A stretch of DNA of 64,000 bases from Pseudomonas syringae CC1557. GTDB taxonomy: Bacteria > Pseudomonadota > Gammaproteobacteria > Pseudomonadales > Pseudomonadaceae. Under the pieces are notes generated by a model. The model saw only the letters and a list, made by a program, of their open reading frames with translations, made no database searches and was not told the origin of the DNA. The stretch spans positions 4,403,501 through 4,467,500 of the forward strand of contig NZ_CP007014.1 in assembly GCF_000452705.1 (NCBI RefSeq). Direction: 5' to 3'. Positions 17,969-28,013 of the stretch are shown here, one piece after another. The first letter of the stretch is position 1. Each line of letters opens with the position of its first letter. The translations under genes and the position numbers were made by a program.

Positions 17969-20505
17969 ACCACCCGAATGCGTTCGTAAGCCCGGGCCGG
18001 GTCCCTGGGTGGCAGCGAGTAGGCGGCCTGGCAGTGCTGGCCGGCCCAGCGCACGTGCAAGTGGCCGGCGTCCCGCTCGCTGAGCACCAGTGCCTGACTG
18101 GTCGGATCAACCACCGCCAACGCCCTGCCCTGCTCGTCTTCGACACTGGCACCCAGCGGTAATCTGCTGCCATCGCCGAGTACCAGTTCGAACTGCACAC
18201 GTCGGCCCACCGAGGCCTTGAAACGTACCACCGGCACAGCGCCACGGCGTGGCACGACCTGATTGATGGCGTTGCCGAGATCGACATCGGCACCCAGTTG
18301 TCGGGTGTCCAGGCTCACCCAGTTGGTGCGGTAGGCTTGTACGTAGGGCAGAACCGCGTAGCCATTGCCTACGGTCTCGACATTGCTGAAGGATCTCAAT
18401 CGGGCACCGCTGACCTCCGGGACCTGAACCAGCGCGAACGTTTCACCCAGCGTCTGCCCCAGATTCACACCTCCGGCATGGGCCACCAGCGATCCGGATG
18501 CTGCCAGGGTGAACGCATCGTAATCCTGGCCCTGGCTGAAGCCGGCTTCAAAACGGCCAAACCCGGTAGTAGTGTTGATCTTCCCTGCTCCAAAGCTCCC
18601 CGAACTGCTGTCGTGACCCGCTTGCAGAGAGTAAAACGTGCTGGCCTCGCCCAACACCTGGCCGTTGAGCCCGACCTGCGCGTTGTACTGGCCCGAGCTG
18701 TCACGCACCGCGTTGAACGACAGACGCGAAGAGGCGGAGCTGGCGCCCAGTGGCAAGGTCACACTCAAGGCAATCCGGTTGTCGGTACTCGCTTCGCCGC
18801 GCGCTCCGAAATCCTCGTTGCGCTCGATGGACAAGCTGTAATTCAGCGTGCGCCAGGCCGCGTTCCACGACAGATAAAGCTGGCGGGTTTTGCCTGGCAG
18901 GTTCCAGTAACGCTGCTCGGAAGCCGTCAGGCTCACCGAGGCCGCATAGACCGGCACTATCTGAGTGACACTGAGTTCGAGTCGGTCCCGGGCCCGGCCG
19001 GCGCGGCGCATGCCGGTCTGCGGATTTGTCTCGCTGACGTGCTGGTCGAGGGTCCGATAGTCCTCGGTCGAATATCGATAGCCCGCCACTGCCAGCGTGG
19101 TATTGGTCACGTCCAGGGTATTGGCATAACGCAGGCGCAGGCTTTGCCCACCGCGTGATGACTGATTATCCGCTTGGCTCACGGATCGGGTGATGTCCAG
19201 AGACACCGCCCCCACTCCGGTGTTGAGTCCGGCACCCGCGTTCGCAGCCTGATAACCCTCGGAGAGTTGCAGACCACCGAAACCGGTGACCCGTTCGGAG
19301 AGTCCGTAGATCAGCGCCACACTGCCGAAACCCGGCGACGCCTGAGGTCCATCGTTGTTGTCGACCTGCCCTGCCGCCAGGCTGTAACGAAATGACCCGG
19401 CAGGCACCATGATCGGCAGCGACGCATAGGCCTGGGTGAATGACCGCACACGTCCGTCCGCTTCGATGACGGTGACGGACAGATCGCCATTGGAGCCGCT
19501 GGGGTAGATATCAGTGATTTCAAAAGGTCCGGGCGAAACGCTGCCGCTGTATAGGAGGAAACCGTTCTGACGGACCTCCACGGTGGCATTGGTCTCGGCA
19601 ATCCCGCGAATCACTGGTGCATAGGTGCGCTCACTGTCAGACAACATGCCCTCGTCAGACACCAGCGCAGCGCCCTTAAACCGGACACTGTCGAACACCT
19701 GCGCGTCGGTGAACGTCTCACCGACCGTAAGCTGGCTTTTGAGCAGCGTGATGTCGCGCTGCGCGAACGTGCGATTGCTGCGATAGCGCCAGGGCTGATC
19801 ATTGCCCTGAACCAATGACGATTCATTGCGCAAACGCCAGGCCCCGATATTCAGCCCATTACGCAGCCCGACATAATACTGGTCGATTTCGACGCCTTTG
19901 TTGCGCCGCTTGCTGCCGTTGAAGGTGTAATTGATAAAACCCGCAGTTTCGCCCTGATCCCACAATTCGGGGGCCACATAGCCGCGGTTACCGTGCACCA
20001 TGACCGCCTGTGGAATGCTGATACTGAGTCGCAGCGCTGCAGGCTGATAGTCGACCCGGGCAAACTCGACACGCGCAGGCAGATCGAAGCATGCCTCACC
20101 GGGTCTGGTATCCGCAGGCAAGCGATTGGGGTCCAGGCCGAAACCTTTCAACATGTCCAGTGACAGACAGGGTTCGATCAGACCTGACAGCGGGTTTTTC
20201 GAGAACGTGATATCGCGCCTGCCGCTCAGCGTGCGATTGACGTAGATATCCACCCGGTAAGTGCCGGGCAACACACTGTTGCTGCGCAAAAACTCCTGAA
20301 GATCAGGCGGCTGGTCACTGCCCTGGATAAAAGCCGTATTGAATCTGACCGGTACGCTGTCATCGGCAACTTCTGACTGAGCAGCCCAGGCACTGAGCGA
20401 AACGGACAGCGTCAGCGCAACACCGATGCATGGCGAATAGCGTCGGGGACAAGAGAGCACGAGGTATGCAACGACGCCACTGCTGTATTTTTTATGCCAT
20501 TCCAT
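17959..20505 (-). CDS. Outer-membrane pilus usher
   Basis: The 848-residue FimD/PapC-family protein has a signal peptide (about 1-40), an N-terminal domain with VRFNTAFIQGSDQPPDLQEF, the beta-barrel, and C-terminal domains ending with the Cys pair in GQHCQAAYSLP and RIRVVCQ. The usher threads folded subunits across the outer membrane. The gene ends overlapping the second chaperone gene and is preceded, after 128 bp, by the first chaperone gene, so the operon runs leftward through four genes. Confidence 0.95.
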   Translation of the reverse strand: MEWHKKYSSGVVAYLVLSCPRRYSPCIGVALTLSVSLSAWAAQSEVADDSVPVRFNTAFIQGSDQPPDLQEFLRSNSVLPGTYRVDIYVNRTLSGRRDITFSKNPLSGLIEPCLSLDMLKGFGLDPNRLPADTRPGEACFDLPARVEFARVDYQPAALRLSISIPQAVMVHGNRGYVAPELWDQGETAGFINYTFNGSKRRNKGVEIDQYYVGLRNGLNIGAWRLRNESSLVQGNDQPWRYRSNRTFAQRDITLLKSQLTVGETFTDAQVFDSVRFKGAALVSDEGMLSDSERTYAPVIRGIAETNATVEVRQNGFLLYSGSVSPGPFEITDIYPSGSNGDLSVTVIEADGRVRSFTQAYASLPIMVPAGSFRYSLAAGQVDNNDGPQASPGFGSVALIYGLSERVTGFGGLQLSEGYQAANAGAGLNTGVGAVSLDITRSVSQADNQSSRGGQSLRLRYANTLDVTNTTLAVAGYRYSTEDYRTLDQHVSETNPQTGMRRAGRARDRLELSVTQIVPVYAASVSLTASEQRYWNLPGKTRQLYLSWNAAWRTLNYSLSIERNEDFGARGEASTDNRIALSVTLPLGASSASSRLSFNAVRDSSGQYNAQVGLNGQVLGEASTFYSLQAGHDSSSGSFGAGKINTTTGFGRFEAGFSQGQDYDAFTLAASGSLVAHAGGVNLGQTLGETFALVQVPEVSGARLRSFSNVETVGNGYAVLPYVQAYRTNWVSLDTRQLGADVDLGNAINQVVPRRGAVPVVRFKASVGRRVQFELVLGDGSRLPLGASVEDEQGRALAVVDPTSQALVLSERDAGHLHVRWAGQHCQAAYSLPPRDPARAYERIRVVCQ

Positions 20506-20633
20506 TAGCTGACTTCACTCTACTTCGGCTATCTCTCGCGCAGCGCAGTCCTTTACACCGACGCAGGTCCAGCGGGACGACAGATTGTCGAGCCCGAACG
20601 TTTAATATTGAAAGCGGGTGTCCATGCTTCAAT

Positions 20634-21386
20634 TCATCGAGGCACGGCCTTGCTGGCATGACCCGGCTGTTTGTCGATAAGCGTTGTTTGATAAAGCACT
20701 TGCCCACCGTAATCGTTGATACTGACAAAGCTCAGCGTCAGTGGCGCGGCACTGGACTTGTTAACTAACGGAATACGCAGACTCTGCGTCGGCGCCAGCA
20801 TCTGACTCTCGACAGTGGCCAGTTCAAGGTCGTGCTGACGTATCGAAATCTTGAGCATGGACACGTGATAAGGCCCTGGATTATCGACCTTTAAAATATC
20901 GTGATCCTGTAATTGCCATTGCAACTTTTCGGGCGATTCAAGTGGGTCGCCTGATAATCCGTTCGGCCGGAAAAACACTTTGATGCGCTGACGTATCGCG
21001 ATCTGCAATGTATTTTCTGCGGCGGTTTGAGGTATTTCCTGAACATTGAGCCACAGTACCGATTCACGGTCTTTGGGCATGCCTGTGCCGGAATAAATGA
21101 TGCGCAACAATTGCTTGCCGCCCCCGGCCATACGGGCCAAGGCAGGCGTCACGATAAAGGGCAGGTTCTTGGCTGCCTCCTCGTGACCGGCGGCGGACAC
21201 CGGAGGCTCAAGCCAGGACTGCAAGAGAATTTCCCGAGCGCCACTGTTGTGGACGCCCAGGCTGGCTTCTTTTTCATCGCCCTGATAAATGACCCGTGTT
21301 GTATTCAACACGATGCCCGCTTGAGCACTGGCCGTGCAGCACAGCACAGCCATTAACGCTGCGCAGCGAAAAAACTCAGAAAACAT
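20634..21386 (-). CDS. Periplasmic pilus-assembly chaperone (first copy)
   Basis: The protein (250 residues from the ATG at 21386) has a signal peptide (ending ASAQAG), the strand GIVLNTTRVIYQGDEKEAS and the conserved LPFIVTPALARMAGGGKQLL and RQRIKVFFRPNGL segments of PapD-type chaperones. It is similar in layout to, but not a close copy of, the second chaperone. It lies between the major pilin gene and the usher gene. The start at 21386 gives a standard signal peptide; the longer frame to 21449 does not. Confidence 0.92.
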   Translation of the reverse strand: MFSEFFRCAALMAVLCCTASAQAGIVLNTTRVIYQGDEKEASLGVHNSGAREILLQSWLEPPVSAAGHEEAAKNLPFIVTPALARMAGGGKQLLRIIYSGTGMPKDRESVLWLNVQEIPQTAAENTLQIAIRQRIKVFFRPNGLSGDPLESPEKLQWQLQDHDILKVDNPGPYHVSMLKISIRQHDLELATVESQMLAPTQSLRIPLVNKSSAAPLTLSFVSINDYGGQVLYQTTLIDKQPGHASKAVPR

Positions 21387-21451
21387 ACTGACGGACGCCT
21401 TGAATTCAATAGATGACAGGGCAAGCCATATACCCACCCTGTCCGGCACTG

Positions 21452-22030
21452 TTACTCGTAATCCATCACAAAGGGCAGGAAGCCGTCGGCGTTGCCTGGA
21501 TTGACGGGCGTTCCATTAAGGACGTACACCGCGCCAAAGTTGATTTCCGCAGTAGCACCATCAGTGCCGTCCTTGACGAGGGCGGTGTCGATCGTCTTTG
21601 TCCCACTGAGATCCATCAGCGCGCTAGACGCATCCAGCAAGCCGATACCTACGCCATCGGCAGCACCGGTGGTGCGCAGAAGTTTGGGGTCGTTATTGTC
21701 CAGGCCGCTGCCGTTACGGGCGATAAGGCGCATCTTGACCGTATTGTATTGATCAGCGCCTGCGCTGCAGTTGACCAGTAACTGAATAGGCGTTGCCGTT
21801 TCAAAACGGCTTTCGGTGGAAATGCCTATATCGGAAAAGGATACGTTCCCCAGGTCCACATTGATTTCGCCCGGATTGGTGCCTGCACTGACGCCCGAGC
21901 CCGGACCTACATCGCAGGAGATATTGGTCAGCGTCCCGTTAAAGACCAGCTTGCCGTTGTTCGCCGCAGTCGCTGTACTTGCCATGCCCATCGCGCCCAG
22001 CACTGCCAATGTAAGAGAAATCTTTTTCAT
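21452..22030 (-). CDS. Type 1-like major pilin subunit
   Basis: The 192-residue protein starts with a signal peptide (ending STATAANN), then shows pilin features: GKLVFNGTLTNISCDV with the first Cys, LLVNCSAGAD with the second, and the C-terminal beta-zipper FLPFVMDYE. This is the polymerising subunit of a chaperone-usher pilus. A strong GGGAAGG-like ribosome site lies upstream. The first chaperone gene begins 66 bp after its stop. Confidence 0.88.
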   Translation of the reverse strand: MKKISLTLAVLGAMGMASTATAANNGKLVFNGTLTNISCDVGPGSGVSAGTNPGEINVDLGNVSFSDIGISTESRFETATPIQLLVNCSAGADQYNTVKMRLIARNGSGLDNNDPKLLRTTGAADGVGIGLLDASSALMDLSGTKTIDTALVKDGTDGATAEINFGAVYVLNGTPVNPGNADGFLPFVMDYE

Positions 22031-22385
22031 GCCTACTACCTTCCCTGTGTTATTTCGTGTGTGCCCACTATCGGACGGCGAGCACTATAGAGCCGCCGTC
22101 ATTCAAGCGCTGTCAGGCCAATAACTTTGAATCCGCAGATAACACGACATAACACGCAGGATTGATCTGTAGGAATAACCACTGATACGGGACAGGCGAC
22201 AGCAATAAGGAGTGTCACGCAATGACCAAGCAGAACGATCAGACAAATGTCTGAATTCAAGGTCTTTCAATAATGGATCGGCCAACAATAGATTGGCGGG
22301 TGTTTTGAGGGGCGTTGTGTCGGACAATCAACTGCCACGTTAGAACACGTGACAGTTTCCGGAAAAAAACCTTACAGAAGGGTTA
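22031..22385. other. Gap between two pilin genes with a hairpin
   Basis: This 355-base stretch has no gene. An 11-bp stem (22330-22340 with 22347-22357, one mismatch) lies downstream of the minor pilin gene at 22386. It may end or slow transcription from that gene, so the major pilin gene probably has its own promoter here. I did not find a convincing -35/-10 pair. Confidence 0.45.
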
Positions 22386-22766
22386 TTACTGATAGCTCAG
22401 GGTCACCAGTGCAGCACTGGCCTGATTTGAATCACCGTCAATCCGCGTCGTGACGGGCATTGCCTGATACGTCGTGGCGAAGGGCATGACTTGGTTACCA
22501 CATACATTATGTTCGGTACTTACCTGCAGGAGGATACCCGGGGCAACCTGGAGACTACGGAATTGGGCACTTGATGCACTGCCGGTAAACCCGGTAACCC
22601 CGCAGCTGCTATTGACAATGCTACCGTGCAGGCTGAATCCACCGTCTTTTGCCAAGGCTACGTGCGGGGCAATCAGTAACGAAACCATCAGTGTCGCGAC
22701 CTTCGCTCCTCGATGAATGGACAGGGCGTTCAGAACTCCTTTCCAGCGTGACATTCCGTTTCTCAT
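22386..22766 (-). CDS. Small pilin-like subunit
   Basis: The 126-residue protein has a signal peptide (ending HVALAKD) and a shortened pilin domain. It shows GFSLHGSIVNSSCGV with the first Cys, EHNVCGNQ with the second and the C-terminal ASAALVTLSYQ, which matches the alternating pattern of pilin C-termini. The start at 22766 has a GGAGAG ribosome site five bases upstream; a GTG at 22778 overlaps it. It is shorter than normal pilins and may be a minor or capping subunit. Confidence 0.7.
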   Translation of the reverse strand: MRNGMSRWKGVLNALSIHRGAKVATLMVSLLIAPHVALAKDGGFSLHGSIVNSSCGVTGFTGSASSAQFRSLQVAPGILLQVSTEHNVCGNQVMPFATTYQAMPVTTRIDGDSNQASAALVTLSYQ

Positions 22767-23055
22767 TGCACTCTCCACTCATGGATTCAGTTAGTGACTC
22801 GACTTGCCGATAGAACAATTTGTCAGAAGCCGACGAAGGGAGCTGTAGGAATTACCCTGAGACTCGATAAACATCTGGACAAATTGCCCTTCAACCTAAA
22901 TATCGCCCGACCCTGACTTTTCTTGACTGGGCGTCTTGTCCAGTGGAGGCTTTCTGTCAAAACTGACAGCTGATAGTCATTCTGCTGACCGGGTTTGCAG
23001 GCTATAAAGAAGCGGCAAAACATTAATTCCAGACGAATTCGGCGTTTCCCTCCCT

Positions 23056-24222
23056 ATGCGCAAACAAACCCTGACCGTCATTGCCGTTATTCTGCTGGCA
23101 GCCTGCGCTGTACTGGCCGGCTGGACACTGCTGCGTCCCGCCTCAATCCCGAAATCCGCCGCTACTGCAGTGCCGGTCAAAGTGATCACAGTCAGCGTCG
23201 AGGATGTGCCACGTTTCGTGACCGGGATCGGTTCTGTGCTGTCGCTGCAAAGCGTCGTCATTCGCCCGCAGGTGGATGGCGTGCTGATGCGTGTGCTGGT
23301 CAAGGAGGGTCAACAGGTCAAGGCCGGCGAGCTGCTGGCGACACTTGATGATCGCTCGATCCGCGCATCGCTCGAACAAGCCAAGGCCCAGCTTGCGCAG
23401 AGCAAGGCGCAACTCGACGTCGCGCAACTGGATCTCAAGCGCTACCGCCAGCTCACCGAAGACAACGGCATTTCGCGGCAGACATTCGATCAGCAACAGG
23501 CACTGGTCAAACAGCTGAGCGCCACGGCGCAAGGTAACGAGGCCAGTATCAACTCGGCTCAGGTACAGCTTTCCTACACGCAGATTCGCTCACCGGTTAC
23601 CGGACGAGTCGGTATCCGCAACGTCGACGAAGGCAACTTCCTGCGTGTCAGCGATGCTCAAGGGCTGTTTTCGGTGACTCAGATCGACCCGATCGCCGTG
23701 GAGTTTTCCCTGCCGCAGCAAATGCTGCCGACCCTGCAAGGGCTGGTCGCTGAGCACACCTCGGCGGCGGTCAAGGCTTATCAGGGCGACGGTTCCGCCA
23801 ACGGCTTGCTGCTGGGCGAGGGTACCTTGTCGCTGATAGACAATCAGGTGTCGGCCACCACCGGTACGATCCGCGCCAAGGCACAATTCAACAACCCCGG
23901 CGAACAGCTCTGGCCGGGGCAACTGGTCACGGTGAAGATCCAGATCGGCATCGAGCGCAACTCGTTGAAAGTGCCGCCTCAGGTGGTACAGCGGGGCGTT
24001 GATCAGCACTTCGTCTACCGGGTGCAGGCCGACAACAAAGTAGAGATGGTGCCGGTCAAAGTGCTTTATCAGGACAGCGAACAGGCGTTGATCAGCGGAC
24101 CTCAGGCAGGCGATGTGTTAGTCAGTGATGGACAGTCGCGGCTCAGGCCTGGCGCCACGGTCGAGGTGGTCAGTGCGCCGACTCCGGATGTCGCGACGGC
24201 CGATGTGGAGCGCGCACGATGA
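23056..24222 (+). CDS. RND efflux periplasmic adaptor
   Basis: The 388-residue membrane-fusion protein has an N-terminal anchor (about 5-28), a lipoyl-like part (VVIRPQVDGVLMRVLVKEGQ), an alpha-hairpin (about 95-165), a beta-barrel and membrane-proximal domain. MdtA/AcrA-like sequence such as YTQIRSPVTGRVG and FNNPGEQLWPGQLV supports this. It links an inner-membrane pump to an outer-membrane channel. The gene overlaps the pump gene by four bases (ATGA). No channel gene is next to it. Confidence 0.93.
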   Translation: MRKQTLTVIAVILLAACAVLAGWTLLRPASIPKSAATAVPVKVITVSVEDVPRFVTGIGSVLSLQSVVIRPQVDGVLMRVLVKEGQQVKAGELLATLDDRSIRASLEQAKAQLAQSKAQLDVAQLDLKRYRQLTEDNGISRQTFDQQQALVKQLSATAQGNEASINSAQVQLSYTQIRSPVTGRVGIRNVDEGNFLRVSDAQGLFSVTQIDPIAVEFSLPQQMLPTLQGLVAEHTSAAVKAYQGDGSANGLLLGEGTLSLIDNQVSATTGTIRAKAQFNNPGEQLWPGQLVTVKIQIGIERNSLKVPPQVVQRGVDQHFVYRVQADNKVEMVPVKVLYQDSEQALISGPQAGDVLVSDGQSRLRPGATVEVVSAPTPDVATADVERAR

Positions 24223-27200
24223 GCAACAGCCGGGGCTCGGTATCGGCGTGGTGCATCGAGCACCCGGTCGCCACTCTGTTGCTGACCTTCGCGATGGTGC
24301 TGCTGGGTGTCATTGCCTTTCCGCGCCTGCCGATTGCGCCCCTGCCGGAAGCAGAATTCCCGACTATTCAGGTCACCGCACAGCTCCCCGGCGCCAGCCC
24401 GGAAACCATGGCGTCATCGGTGGCAACGCCACTGGAAGTGCAGTTCAGCGCAATACCCGGCATGACCCAAATGACCTCCAGCAGTGCACTGGGTTCGACC
24501 AACCTGACGCTGCAATTCACCCTCAATAAAAGCATCGACACTGCTGCTCAGGAGGTCCAGGCCGCTATCAATACCGCGTCCGCACGGCTGCCTGCCGACA
24601 TGCCCAGCCTGCCGACCTGGCGCAAGGTCAACCCGGCGGACAGCCCGGTGCTGATTCTGAGTGTCAGCTCCAGCCTGATGCCCGGCACCGAACTGAGCGA
24701 TGTCACTGAAACCATTCTGGCGCGTCAGCTCAGTCAGATCGAAGGTGTTGGTCAGGTGTACATCACCGGCCAGCAACGTCCAGCGATTCGCGTGCAGGCC
24801 GCTCCGGAAAAACTGGCCGCGCTGGGCCTGACCCTCGCGGACATCCGGCTGGCGGTGCAACAGACCAGCCTGAACCTGGCCAAAGGCGCCTTGTATGGCA
24901 AGGACAGCATTTCCACCCTGTCGGCCAACGACCAGCTGTTCAAGCCGCAGGACTACGCGCAACTTATTGTTTCCTACAAGAATGGCGCTCCCGTTCAACT
25001 CAAAGACGTGGCACGAGTCGTCGCTGGTTCGGAAAACGCCTACGTCAAGGCGTGGTCCGGCGACCAGCAAGGCGTCAATATCGCGATCTTCCGCCAGCCT
25101 GGCGCCAACATTGTCGAGACGGTGGACCGTATTCAGAGTGAGCTGCCGCGCTTGCAGGAAATGCTCCCGGCCGCCGTCGACGTCTCCGTGCTCAACGACC
25201 GCACGCGGACCATTCGGGCGTCACTGCATGAAGTGGAGATGACCCTGCTGATTGCAGTGTTGCTGGTGGTTGCGGTAATGGCGCTGTTTCTGCGGCAGCT
25301 GTCGGCCACGCTGATTGTCAGCGCCGTACTCGGCGTGTCGCTGATCGCCAGCTTCGCGATGATGTACCTGTTTGGCTTCAGCCTGAACAACCTGACGCTG
25401 GTGGCCATCGTGGTGGCGGTCGGTTTCGTGGTGGACGACGCCATCGTTGTGGTGGAAAACATCCACCGCCATCTCGAAGCCGGTGAAGGTATGCGCGAGG
25501 CAGCGATCAAGGGTTCCGGGGAAATAGGCTTCACTGTGGTGTCGATCAGTTTCTCGCTGGTGGCCGCGTTTATTCCTCTGTTGTTCATGGGTGGCGTGGT
25601 AGGACGCCTGTTCAAAGAGTTCGCGCTCACCGCGACGGCGACTATTCTGATTTCGGTGGTGGTCTCGCTGACCCTCGCACCGACGCTGGCAGCCCTGTTC
25701 ATGCGTGCGCCCACGCACGATCAGCATCGGAAACCGGGGTTCGGCGAGCGTTTGCTGGCCTCTTACGAGCGTGGTTTGCGCAGGGCTCTGGCACACCAGC
25801 GCCTGATGCTCGGCATATTCGGCCTGACCCTCGCGCTTGCGGTAGTGGGCTACATCCTCATTCCGAAGGGCTTCTTTCCGGTTCAGGACACTTCGTTCGC
25901 GCAAGGCACGACCGAGGCAGCTGCCGACATTTCCTACTCGGACATGGTCGAAAAGCACCTGCAACTGGCGAAGATCGTCGGTGCCGACCCTGCGGTGTTG
26001 GCGTTCTCGCATTCAGTGGGCGTATCCGGCAGCAACCAGACCATCGCCAACGGCCGCTTCTGGATCTCGCTCAAGCCACGCGCGGAGCGCGATGTGTCGG
26101 TCAGTGAATTCATCGACCGCCTGCGCCCCAAACTGGCAAAAGTCCCCGGTATCGTTCTGTACTTGCGTGCCGGCCAGGACATCAACCTCAGCTCCGGCCC
26201 CAGCCGCGCCCAGTATCAGTACGTGCTGAAAAGTAATGATGGGCCGCTGCTCAACACCTGGACGCAACGACTGACCGAAAAACTGCGCGGCAACCCGGCG
26301 TTCCGCGATCTGTCCAACGATCTGCAACTGGGCGGCAGCGTCACGCACATCGATATTGATCGCAGCGCGGCCGCCCGCTTCGGCCTGACCACCGCCGACG
26401 TCGATCAGGCGCTGTACGACGCGTTCGGCCAGCGGCAGATCAGCGAGTACCAGACCGAGGTCAACCAGTACAAGGTGATCCTCGAACTGGATGCCCAACA
26501 ACGCGGCAAGGCGGAAAGCCTGGCCTACTTCTACCTGCGCTCACCGCTGACCAACGAAATGGTGCCGTTGTCGGCGCTGGCCAAGGTCGGCGCGCCACGC
26601 ATGGGCCCGCTATCGATCAGCCACGACGGTATGTTTCCGGCCGCCAATCTTTCGTTCAACCTGGCTTCGGGGGTGGCGCTGGGCGATGCAGTACGCATGC
26701 TCGATCAGGCCAAGAACGAAATCGGCATGCCGGCCGCGATCATCGGCAGTTTTCAGGGCGCTGCGCAGGCGTTCCAGAGTTCGCTGGCCAACCAGCCATG
26801 GCTGATCCTGGCCGCGCTGGTGGCGGTGTACATCATTCTGGGTGTGCTTTACGAAAGCTTCGTGCACCCGCTGACCATCATTTCCACCCTGCCCTCGGCG
26901 GGCATCGGGGCGTTGTTGCTGCTGTGGATGATGGGCCAGGACTTCTCGATCATGGCTTTGATTGGCGTGGTGCTGCTGATCGGAATCGTCAAGAAAAACG
27001 GTATTCTGCTGGTGGACTTTGCCTTGCAGGCGCAGCGAGAACGGGGCCTGACGCCGCAGGAGGCGATTTACGAGGCCTGCGTGACGCGCTTCCGGCCGAT
27101 CATGATGACCACTATTGCCGCCCTGCTCGGTGCGCTGCCACTGATGCTTGGCTTCGGGGTCGGGTCCGAGCTGCGCCAACCACTGGGTATCGCCGTGGTT

Positions 27201-27326
27201 GGCGGGCTTCTGGTGAGCCAGATGCTGACCCTGTTCACCACGCCGATCATTTACCTGCAACTGGAACGGCTGTTTCAGCGCCGCCAGCCAATGTCCGACA
27301 AGCCAGCGCTGGCTGTTCATGAGTGA
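24219..27326 (+). CDS. HAE-1-type RND multidrug efflux permease
   Basis: This 1,035-residue, 12-helix proton antiporter has two large periplasmic loops. The helix 4 motif VDDAIVVVENI, with the two Asp residues of proton relay, is of the hydrophobe/amphiphile (HAE-1) class and not the heavy-metal class. It begins with SAWCIEHPVATLLLTFAM and has an MdtB/MdtC-like outline. The regulatory genes follow after 9 bp in the same direction, so the four genes look like one operon. The substrate cannot be told from sequence. Confidence 0.93.
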   Translation: MSNSRGSVSAWCIEHPVATLLLTFAMVLLGVIAFPRLPIAPLPEAEFPTIQVTAQLPGASPETMASSVATPLEVQFSAIPGMTQMTSSSALGSTNLTLQFTLNKSIDTAAQEVQAAINTASARLPADMPSLPTWRKVNPADSPVLILSVSSSLMPGTELSDVTETILARQLSQIEGVGQVYITGQQRPAIRVQAAPEKLAALGLTLADIRLAVQQTSLNLAKGALYGKDSISTLSANDQLFKPQDYAQLIVSYKNGAPVQLKDVARVVAGSENAYVKAWSGDQQGVNIAIFRQPGANIVETVDRIQSELPRLQEMLPAAVDVSVLNDRTRTIRASLHEVEMTLLIAVLLVVAVMALFLRQLSATLIVSAVLGVSLIASFAMMYLFGFSLNNLTLVAIVVAVGFVVDDAIVVVENIHRHLEAGEGMREAAIKGSGEIGFTVVSISFSLVAAFIPLLFMGGVVGRLFKEFALTATATILISVVVSLTLAPTLAALFMRAPTHDQHRKPGFGERLLASYERGLRRALAHQRLMLGIFGLTLALAVVGYILIPKGFFPVQDTSFAQGTTEAAADISYSDMVEKHLQLAKIVGADPAVLAFSHSVGVSGSNQTIANGRFWISLKPRAERDVSVSEFIDRLRPKLAKVPGIVLYLRAGQDINLSSGPSRAQYQYVLKSNDGPLLNTWTQRLTEKLRGNPAFRDLSNDLQLGGSVTHIDIDRSAAARFGLTTADVDQALYDAFGQRQISEYQTEVNQYKVILELDAQQRGKAESLAYFYLRSPLTNEMVPLSALAKVGAPRMGPLSISHDGMFPAANLSFNLASGVALGDAVRMLDQAKNEIGMPAAIIGSFQGAAQAFQSSLANQPWLILAALVAVYIILGVLYESFVHPLTIISTLPSAGIGALLLLWMMGQDFSIMALIGVVLLIGIVKKNGILLVDFALQAQRERGLTPQEAIYEACVTRFRPIMMTTIAALLGALPLMLGFGVGSELRQPLGIAVVGGLLVSQMLTLFTTPIIYLQLERLFQRRQPMSDKPALAVHE

Positions 27327-27335
27327 GATAGCCTG

Positions 27336-28013
27336 ATGCGTGTGCTGATTATCGAAGACGAAGAGAAAACCGCCGACTATTTGCGCCGTGGCCTGACCGA
27401 GCAGGGCTACGCGGTGGACGTGGCCCGCGACGGCATCGAAGGGCTGCACCTGGCGCTGGAAAACGACTACGCGGTGATCATCCTCGACGTGATGTTACCC
27501 GGCCTGGATGGTTTCGGCGTGCTGCGTGCGTTGCGCGCGCGCAAGCAAACGCCGGTGATCATGCTGACGGCTCGTGAACAGGTCGACGACCGTATTCGCG
27601 GGTTGCGTGAAGGCGCAGACGACTACCTCGGCAAACCGTTTTCCTTTCTCGAACTGGTGGCCCGCCTACAAGCGCTGACCCGCCGCAGCGGCGGTCACGA
27701 GCCGGTGCAGATCACTATCGCAGACCTGTGGATCGATCTGATAAGCCGCAAGGCCACCCGGGGCGGGACCCGCCTGGACCTAACAGCCAAGGAGTTTTCA
27801 TTGCTCAGCGTACTGGCCCGGCGTCAGGGTGACATCCTGTCCAAGACATCGATTGCCGAGATGGTCTGGGACATCAATTTCGACAGCGATGCCAATGTCG
27901 TCGAAGTCGCCATCAAGCGCCTGCGTGCCAAGCTCGACGGCCCGCATGAACATAAACTGCTGCATACCATTCGCGGCATGGGTTATGTGCTGGAAAACCG
28001 CAATGCGGGTTGA
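27336..28013 (+). CDS. OmpR-family response regulator
   Basis: The 225-residue protein has a receiver domain (IIEDEEKT, the phosphoacceptor Asp in VIILDVMLPGLDGF and the Lys in YLGKPFSF) and a C-terminal winged helix (LTAKEFSLLSVLARRQGDI). Its sequence follows the heavy-metal CusR/CopR/IrlR pattern, with DFDSDANVVEVAIKRLR-like residues. It probably regulates the RND operon it lies in. The next gene, its kinase, overlaps by 11 bases. Confidence 0.93.
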   Translation: MRVLIIEDEEKTADYLRRGLTEQGYAVDVARDGIEGLHLALENDYAVIILDVMLPGLDGFGVLRALRARKQTPVIMLTAREQVDDRIRGLREGADDYLGKPFSFLELVARLQALTRRSGGHEPVQITIADLWIDLISRKATRGGTRLDLTAKEFSLLSVLARRQGDILSKTSIAEMVWDINFDSDANVVEVAIKRLRAKLDGPHEHKLLHTIRGMGYVLENRNAG

